A stretch of DNA of 64,000 nt from Streptomyces malaysiensis subsp. samsunensis. Its GTDB lineage: Bacteria > Actinomycetota > Actinomycetes > Streptomycetales > Streptomycetaceae. The notes beneath the pieces were generated by a model. The model had not been told where the DNA came from. It searched no databases and saw only the letters and a list, made by a program, of their open reading frames with translations. This document shows positions 60,214 to 64,000 of the stretch, one piece after another. The first letter of the stretch is position 1. Each line of letters begins with the position of its first letter. Position numbers and translations under genes: made by a program. Location of the stretch: contig NZ_JANIIC010000056.1 of the NCBI RefSeq assembly GCF_024519315.1, forward strand, positions 1 through 64,000. The letters are read 5' to 3'.

Positions 60214-60804
60214 ATGGCCTCACCCATGTCCGCGGGGGACTTCCTCGCGGCGCTGACGAACGAGGGCGTGCGGGTGACGCAGGTCGGGGACTGGCGGCAC
60301 CACAACCGGAACCACAAGGGGCCGTGGGGCCCGGTGCACGGGGTGATGATCCACCACACGGTCACCTCCGGCACCCAGGAGACGGTGGAGATCTGCCGGG
60401 ACGGCTTCGAGGGGCTGCCCGGCCCGCTGTGCCACGGCATGGTCGCCAAGGACGGCGGGCTCCATCTGGTGGGCTACGGCCGCGCCAACCACGCCGGGCT
60501 CGGCGATGACGACGTCCTGCGGGCGGTGATCGCCGAGAAGGCCCTGCCGGCGGACAACGAGGCGAACACCGACGGCAACCGCGCCTTCTACGGCTTCGAA
60601 TGCGAGAACCTCGGCGACGGCGAGGACCCGTGGCCCGAGGCCCAGCTGGACGCGATCGCGCGGGCGGCGGCGGCCGTATGCCGCCATCACGGCTGGACCG
60701 AGCGCTCGGTGATCGGCCATCTCGAATGGCAGCCGGGCAAGGTGGATCCGCGCGGCTTCACCATGGCCGAGATGCGCGACCGGATCCACGAGCGGCTCGA
60801 GTAG
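60214..60804 (+). CDS. N-acetylmuramoyl-L-alanine amidase domain protein (amidase_2/PGRP fold)
   Basis: A 196-residue zinc amidase: zinc ligands His in VMIHHTV and in IGHLEWQPGKVDPRGF, which also carries the Lys/Asp pair; FYGFECENLGDG is a typical mid motif. It would cut the amide bond between MurNAc and the stem peptide. There is no signal peptide or membrane segment, so it is either exported by other means, phage-derived, or acts on internal muropeptides. GGAGG lies 5 bases before the ATG at 60214. Followed by a hexanucleotide microsatellite. Confidence 0.9.
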   Translation: MASPMSAGDFLAALTNEGVRVTQVGDWRHHNRNHKGPWGPVHGVMIHHTVTSGTQETVEICRDGFEGLPGPLCHGMVAKDGGLHLVGYGRANHAGLGDDDVLRAVIAEKALPADNEANTDGNRAFYGFECENLGDGEDPWPEAQLDAIARAAAAVCRHHGWTERSVIGHLEWQPGKVDPRGFTMAEMRDRIHERLE

Positions 60805-60834
60805 CGCCCTCGGCCGTCCCCGGCGCCGGCGCCG

Positions 60835-60894
<60 letters not shown>

Positions 60895-60920
60895 GCGGGC
60901 GGCACCGGAGGGCCACGGTC

Positions 60921-62531
60921 TCAGGACCCGTCGTCCGTGGCACCCTCCCGGTAGAGCGCGGCCTCCTCCAGGTCCAGCCGGCGCAGCAGCGACCGCAGCA
61001 TCTCCTCGTCGATCCGCCGGGCGTCCCGCAGGTCCACGAACACCTTCCGCTCGGCCTCGATCATCTCCCGGGCCAGTCTGCGATAGGTGTCGTCCGCCGA
61101 TTCGCCGGTCACCTCGTTGACCGCCCCGAGCCGCTCCCACACGGCGTTGCGGCGCTGCTCCAGCACGGTGCGCAGCCGGTCGGCGAGCGGCGAGGGCAGG
61201 GCGTTGCGCTCGTCGTCGAGCAGTTCCGCCAGCCGCCGCTCGGCCGCCATCGACGCCGTGTTCTGCGCCTGTGCCTCGGCGAGCGTCTCGGACCGTGGAT
61301 CGCGGCCCGGCAGCCCGAGCAGCCGGATCAGCGACGGCAGGGTGAGCCCATGGACCACCAGGGTGCCGATGACGGTCGTGAAGGTCAGGAAGAGGATCAG
61401 ATTGCGGGCCGGGAAGGGCCCCCCGCCGTGCACGGTCTCCGGGATGGAGAAGGCGATGGCCAGCGAGACCACCCCGCGCATCCCGGCCCAGCCGACGACG
61501 ACCGGCGCGGTCCAGTTGGTGCCGGGCTCGCGTTCGCGGATGCCGGGGAAGAGCATCCGTGGCACGAAGGTCGACGGAAAGACCCAGACGTAGCGGGCGG
61601 CCACCACGGCCAGGAAGACCAGGGCCGCGTACCAGGCGGACTCGCCCGCGCTGTACTCCCCCAGGCCGCCCACCACGACCCGCAGTTGCAGCCCGATCAG
61701 CGCGAACACCGCCGACTCCAGTACGAAGTCGATCATCCGCCAGACCGCCGCCTCCTGGAGCCGGGTGGCGAAGTCGACCTGCCAGGAGTGGTGCCCGAGG
61801 TAGAGCCCGACCACCACGACGGCCAGCACACCCGACGCCCCGAACTGCTCGGCGACGGCGTAGGCGACGAAGGGGATGAGCAGCGAGAGGGTGTTCTGGA
61901 GCAGCGCGTCCCGCAGCCGGGTGCGCAGCCAGTGCAGCGGCACCATCAGGATCAGACCGACCACGACACCGCCGACGGCCGCGAAGGCGAACTCCCGCAG
62001 CCCCTCGGTCCAGCTGACGCCCTCCCCCACGGCGGCGGCCAGCGCCACCCGGTAGGCGGTGATCGCGGTCGCGTCGTTGAACAGGGACTCGCCCTGGAGG
62101 AGCGTGGTGAGCCGGGCGGGCAGCCCGATCCGGCGGGCGATGGCGGTGGCGGCCACGGCGTCCGGCGGCGCGACCACCGCGCCCAGCACGAGGGCGGCGG
62201 TCAGCGGCAGCCCCGGGATCAGCAGATGGGCGACCGCGCCGACCGCGACCGTCGCGAAGAGCACATACCCGACGGAGAGCAGCGCGATCGGCCGCATATT
62301 GGCGCGCAGGTCCAGATAGGAGCTGTCCAGCGCGGCGCTGTGCAGCAGCGGCGGCAGCACCAGGGGCAGCACGATATGCGGGTCCAGCGTGTAGTCGGGG
62401 ACCCCCGGGAGGTAGGAGACGACGAGCCCGACCGCGACCAGCAGCAGCGGCGCGGGCACCGGGGTGCGGCGGGCCACGCCGGCGACCGCCGCGCTGCCCG
62501 CGACCAGCATCAACAACGGCAATACGTCCAT
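60921..62531 (-). CDS. Na+/H+ antiporter (CPA1 family)
   Basis: A 536-residue exchanger with about 12 membrane helices (LPLLMLVAGSAAVAGVA, LLLVAVGLVVSYLPG and so on) and a ~130-residue cytoplasmic C-terminal tail rich in Arg, Glu and Leu. The ion-site motif is LQGESLFNDATAI, preceded by GAVVAPPDAVAATAIARR; GWAGMRGVVSLA lies in a later helix. Role: sodium and pH homeostasis. The ATG at 62531 has AGGG 8-9 bases upstream. It is divergent from the UBP zinc-finger gene. Confidence 0.94.
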   Translation of the reverse strand: MDVLPLLMLVAGSAAVAGVARRTPVPAPLLLVAVGLVVSYLPGVPDYTLDPHIVLPLVLPPLLHSAALDSSYLDLRANMRPIALLSVGYVLFATVAVGAVAHLLIPGLPLTAALVLGAVVAPPDAVAATAIARRIGLPARLTTLLQGESLFNDATAITAYRVALAAAVGEGVSWTEGLREFAFAAVGGVVVGLILMVPLHWLRTRLRDALLQNTLSLLIPFVAYAVAEQFGASGVLAVVVVGLYLGHHSWQVDFATRLQEAAVWRMIDFVLESAVFALIGLQLRVVVGGLGEYSAGESAWYAALVFLAVVAARYVWVFPSTFVPRMLFPGIREREPGTNWTAPVVVGWAGMRGVVSLAIAFSIPETVHGGGPFPARNLILFLTFTTVIGTLVVHGLTLPSLIRLLGLPGRDPRSETLAEAQAQNTASMAAERRLAELLDDERNALPSPLADRLRTVLEQRRNAVWERLGAVNEVTGESADDTYRRLAREMIEAERKVFVDLRDARRIDEEMLRSLLRRLDLEEAALYREGATDDGS

Positions 62532-62608
62532 CGTCCGGCCCTGTCTCCGTCGGCCGTCCCGACGGTCGTCCATGTGCTCCGCTCGCGCGGCGTTTTAGTC
62601 TGGCAATC

Positions 62609-62869
62609 ATGAACGAGTGTCCGCATGTTCCCGCACTGCCCCGCCCCGAGCCGGAGGCGCGGGCCGACACCTGCCCCGAGTGCCTGGCGGTCGGCAGCCA
62701 CCCCGTCCAGCTGCGGAAGTGCCTGGTGTGCGGCCATGTGGGCTGCTGCGACTCCTCGCCGTACCAGCACACCACCCGCCACTACGAGGAGACCGGGCAC
62801 CCGGTGATGCGCAGCTTCGAGGAGGGTGAGGACTGGCGCTGGTGTTACGTGGATCAGCTCATCGTGTAG
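62609..62869 (+). CDS. UBP-type zinc finger protein
   Basis: An 86-residue protein consisting of one zf-UBP domain: CPHVPAL, CPECLAVGSHPVQLRKCLVC, GHVGCCDSSPYQHTTRHYEE and HPVMRSFEEG, ending WCYVDQLIV. In eukaryotes this fold reads ubiquitin C-termini; the bacterial role is unknown. It is divergent from the antiporter. TAGTCT (62596-62601) lies 7 bases before the ATG with no ribosome site, suggesting a leaderless transcript. Confidence 0.92.
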   Translation: MNECPHVPALPRPEPEARADTCPECLAVGSHPVQLRKCLVCGHVGCCDSSPYQHTTRHYEETGHPVMRSFEEGEDWRWCYVDQLIV

Positions 62870-62963
62870 GGCCGGTTCCGCGGACGCCCCGGCTTGGCGT
62901 TTTCCGCGCAATGTCGGAGATCGGCCGCCGCGTTTGTCGGCGCGGCCCGCTAGCCTTCACCAC

Positions 62964-63509
62964 ATGATCCGATCCGCGAAGCCGTCCGACGTCCCGGCGA
63001 TCCAGGCGATGATCCGAGAGCTGGCGGCCTACGAGCGGGCTCCGCGGGAGGCCAAGGCCACCGAGGAGCAGCTGCACGAGGCGCTCTTCGGGGCGCATCC
63101 CGCGGTGTTCGCGCTGATCGCCGAGGAGGCCGGTGGCGCCGGAGAGCCCGCCCGGCCGGTGGGGTTCGCCCTGTGGTTCCGCAACTTCTCCACCTGGACA
63201 GGCACCCATGGCGTGTATCTGGAGGACCTGTACATCACCCCGCGGGCCCGCGGGGGCGGCCATGGCAAGGCACTGCTCGCCGAGCTGGCCCGGATCTGCG
63301 TGGAGCGGGGATATGCCCGCTTCGAATGGTCGGTGCTCGATTGGAACGAGCCCGCGATCGGCTTCTACGCCGCGATCGGCGCGGAGCCGATGGATGAATG
63401 GACGGTGCGGAGGCTTTCGGGAGAGCCTCTGCGAGCGCTGGCCGCTCAGGCCATGGGCACCGCCCTGACCAGCGATTCCCTGAGTGAGGCGACATCTCTT
63501 TCGAATTGA
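62964..63509 (+). CDS. GNAT-family N-acetyltransferase
   Basis: A 181-residue acetyltransferase similar to spermidine/diamine N-acetyltransferases: MIRSAKPSDVPAIQAMIREL, EDLYITPRARGGGHGKALLA (acetyl-CoA loop) and FEWSVLDWNEPAIGFYAAIG. A ~25-residue tail follows the domain. TAGCCT (62951-62956) lies 7 bases before the ATG and there is no ribosome site, so the transcript is probably leaderless. The substrate is not shown. Confidence 0.92.
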   Translation: MIRSAKPSDVPAIQAMIRELAAYERAPREAKATEEQLHEALFGAHPAVFALIAEEAGGAGEPARPVGFALWFRNFSTWTGTHGVYLEDLYITPRARGGGHGKALLAELARICVERGYARFEWSVLDWNEPAIGFYAAIGAEPMDEWTVRRLSGEPLRALAAQAMGTALTSDSLSEATSLSN

Positions 63510-63537
63510 GACCGCAAACCCTCTAGCCACGCTGCGT

Positions 63538-63558
63538 ACTCATGTGCTTACTATGAGT
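63538..63558. promoter_or_regulatory. Inverted repeat in the gap before the anti-sigma gene
   Basis: ACTCAT-N9-ATGAGT lies 29 bases after the acetyltransferase stop and about 190 bases before the anti-sigma gene. It could be an operator or a weak hairpin. Further on CAATCAGCT occurs twice (63706-63731). No promoter consensus can be assigned. Confidence 0.35.
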
Positions 63559-63750
63559 GATATCGCGGCTTTGTGGGCCCGAGTTCACCCGTGATGGGGG
63601 CCGTGCTTCGTCCGGGCGACATCGAACCGCAGATCGCGATAGCGTCGCAGGCAAAGTACATACAGCGCCGGTCCCCCTCCACCATAAGGGTTCGGGGCCG
63701 ACGCTCCAATCAGCTCAGCTCAATCAGCTTGTGTCACCTTGGAGGTGAGG

Positions 63751-64000
63751 GTGTCCCAGATCGCAGGCGAGCCCGGGACCCAGGACTTCGTGGAAGTCCG
63801 GCTGCCCGCTGCGGGTGCCTATCTGTCGGTGCTGCGTACGGCGACGGCCGGCCTCGCAGCCCGCTTGGACTTCACCCTCGACGAAATCGAGGATCTGCGT
63901 ATCGCCGTTGACGAGGCATGCGCGATCCTGCTTCAGCAAGCCGTGTCCGGCTCCGTGCTGAGCTGCGTCTTCCGCTTGATTGACGACGCACTCCAGGTCA
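63751..64000 (+). CDS. RsbW-like anti-sigma factor (SigH-type, PrsH/UshX/RshA), 3' end outside the window
   Basis: The first 83 codons of an ATP-binding anti-sigma factor: FVEVRLPAAGAYLSVLRTAT, FTLDEIEDLRIAVDEACAIL. The Asp-Glu-Ala (DEACAIL) corresponds to the N box of RsbW-type kinases. The sequence closely recalls the S. coelicolor anti-sigma factor of SigH (PrsH/UshX), whose gene precedes sigH; that sigma gene would be just outside. The GTG at 63751 has GGAGG 5-8 bases upstream. Identification is from memory and the gene is truncated by the window end. Confidence 0.88.
   Translation, partial: MSQIAGEPGTQDFVEVRLPAAGAYLSVLRTATAGLAARLDFTLDEIEDLRIAVDEACAILLQQAVSGSVLSCVFRLIDDALQV

Overview
The window is a high-GC actinomycete chromosome segment, almost certainly Streptomyces: strong third-position GC, frequent GTG/TTG starts, and a set of typical Streptomyces genes (a cvnA-D conservon, a lon gene with a HAIR operator, fused 2-oxoglutarate decarboxylase, nickel superoxide dismutase with its maturation protease, snapalysin beside a LysR regulator, a SARP regulator, an RsbW-type anti-sigma factor). 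From memory, several neighbours (kgd, lon, malic enzyme, sodN/sodX, the SigH anti-sigma gene) follow the order of the S. coelicolor SCO52xx core region. Interspersed intergenic repeats and a p-terphenyl-type operon would suit the S. hygroscopicus/violaceusniger group, but that is inference.

Layout. 0-8.7 kb: an NlpC/P60 hydrolase cut by the window edge, then on the minus strand cvnA-cvnB-cvnC-cvnD followed by a styrene-monooxygenase-type flavoprotein, then a PP2C-like protein. 8.8-17.9 kb: MarR regulator, secreted GH25 muramidase, Uma2 nuclease-fold protein, lon, a rhomboid-like membrane protein, a spermidine-synthase-fold protein and a two-component system whose kinase has a repetitive Trp/Arg-rich N-terminus. 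18.1-21.9 kb: kgd.

22-37 kb is the accessory-looking part. It has a 1252-residue HTH/coiled-coil/TIR-like/NB-ARC/TPR protein with a divergent 34-residue predicted membrane peptide behind a cluster of inverted repeats. It continues with MerR and SDR genes, a SARP and TetR pair, a nitroreductase-fold reductase, and a three-gene operon (A-T-TE NRPS-like enzyme, SDR/epimerase-fold reductase, SnoaL-like protein). That operon has the make-up described for the p-terphenyls terfestatin and echoside. A toastrack/DUF4097 protein coupled to an unusual long PadR regulator closes the part.

37-49 kb returns to core metabolism: a tandem ABM-fold protein, zinc-type dehydrogenase, malic enzyme, a polar amino-acid ABC transporter, a methyltransferase, a CGNR zinc-finger regulator overlapping sodX, sodN, and a TetR/NmrA divergent pair. 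48.5-58.9 kb holds a PAS/PAS/GAF/PP2C/HATPase phosphatase, a PNPOx-fold protein, LysR plus snapalysin, two STAS anti-anti-sigma-like proteins, a HAD phosphatase, a KAS III enzyme, a VOC protein and an AraC regulator coupled to a small zinc-binding protein. 59-64 kb holds glutaminase, an amidase, a Na+/H+ antiporter, a UBP zinc-finger protein, a GNAT acetyltransferase and the start of an anti-sigma gene.

The many partner-switching parts (PP2C, HATPase, STAS, RsbW) point to stress-sigma control as a recurrent theme. Three families of non-coding repeats stand out: a roughly 150-bp interspersed element whose end abuts gene stop codons, a 22-23-bp tandem repeat inside the terphenyl operon, and a (GGGACA)10 microsatellite. 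No tRNA, rRNA, CRISPR array, IS element or prophage was recognised.
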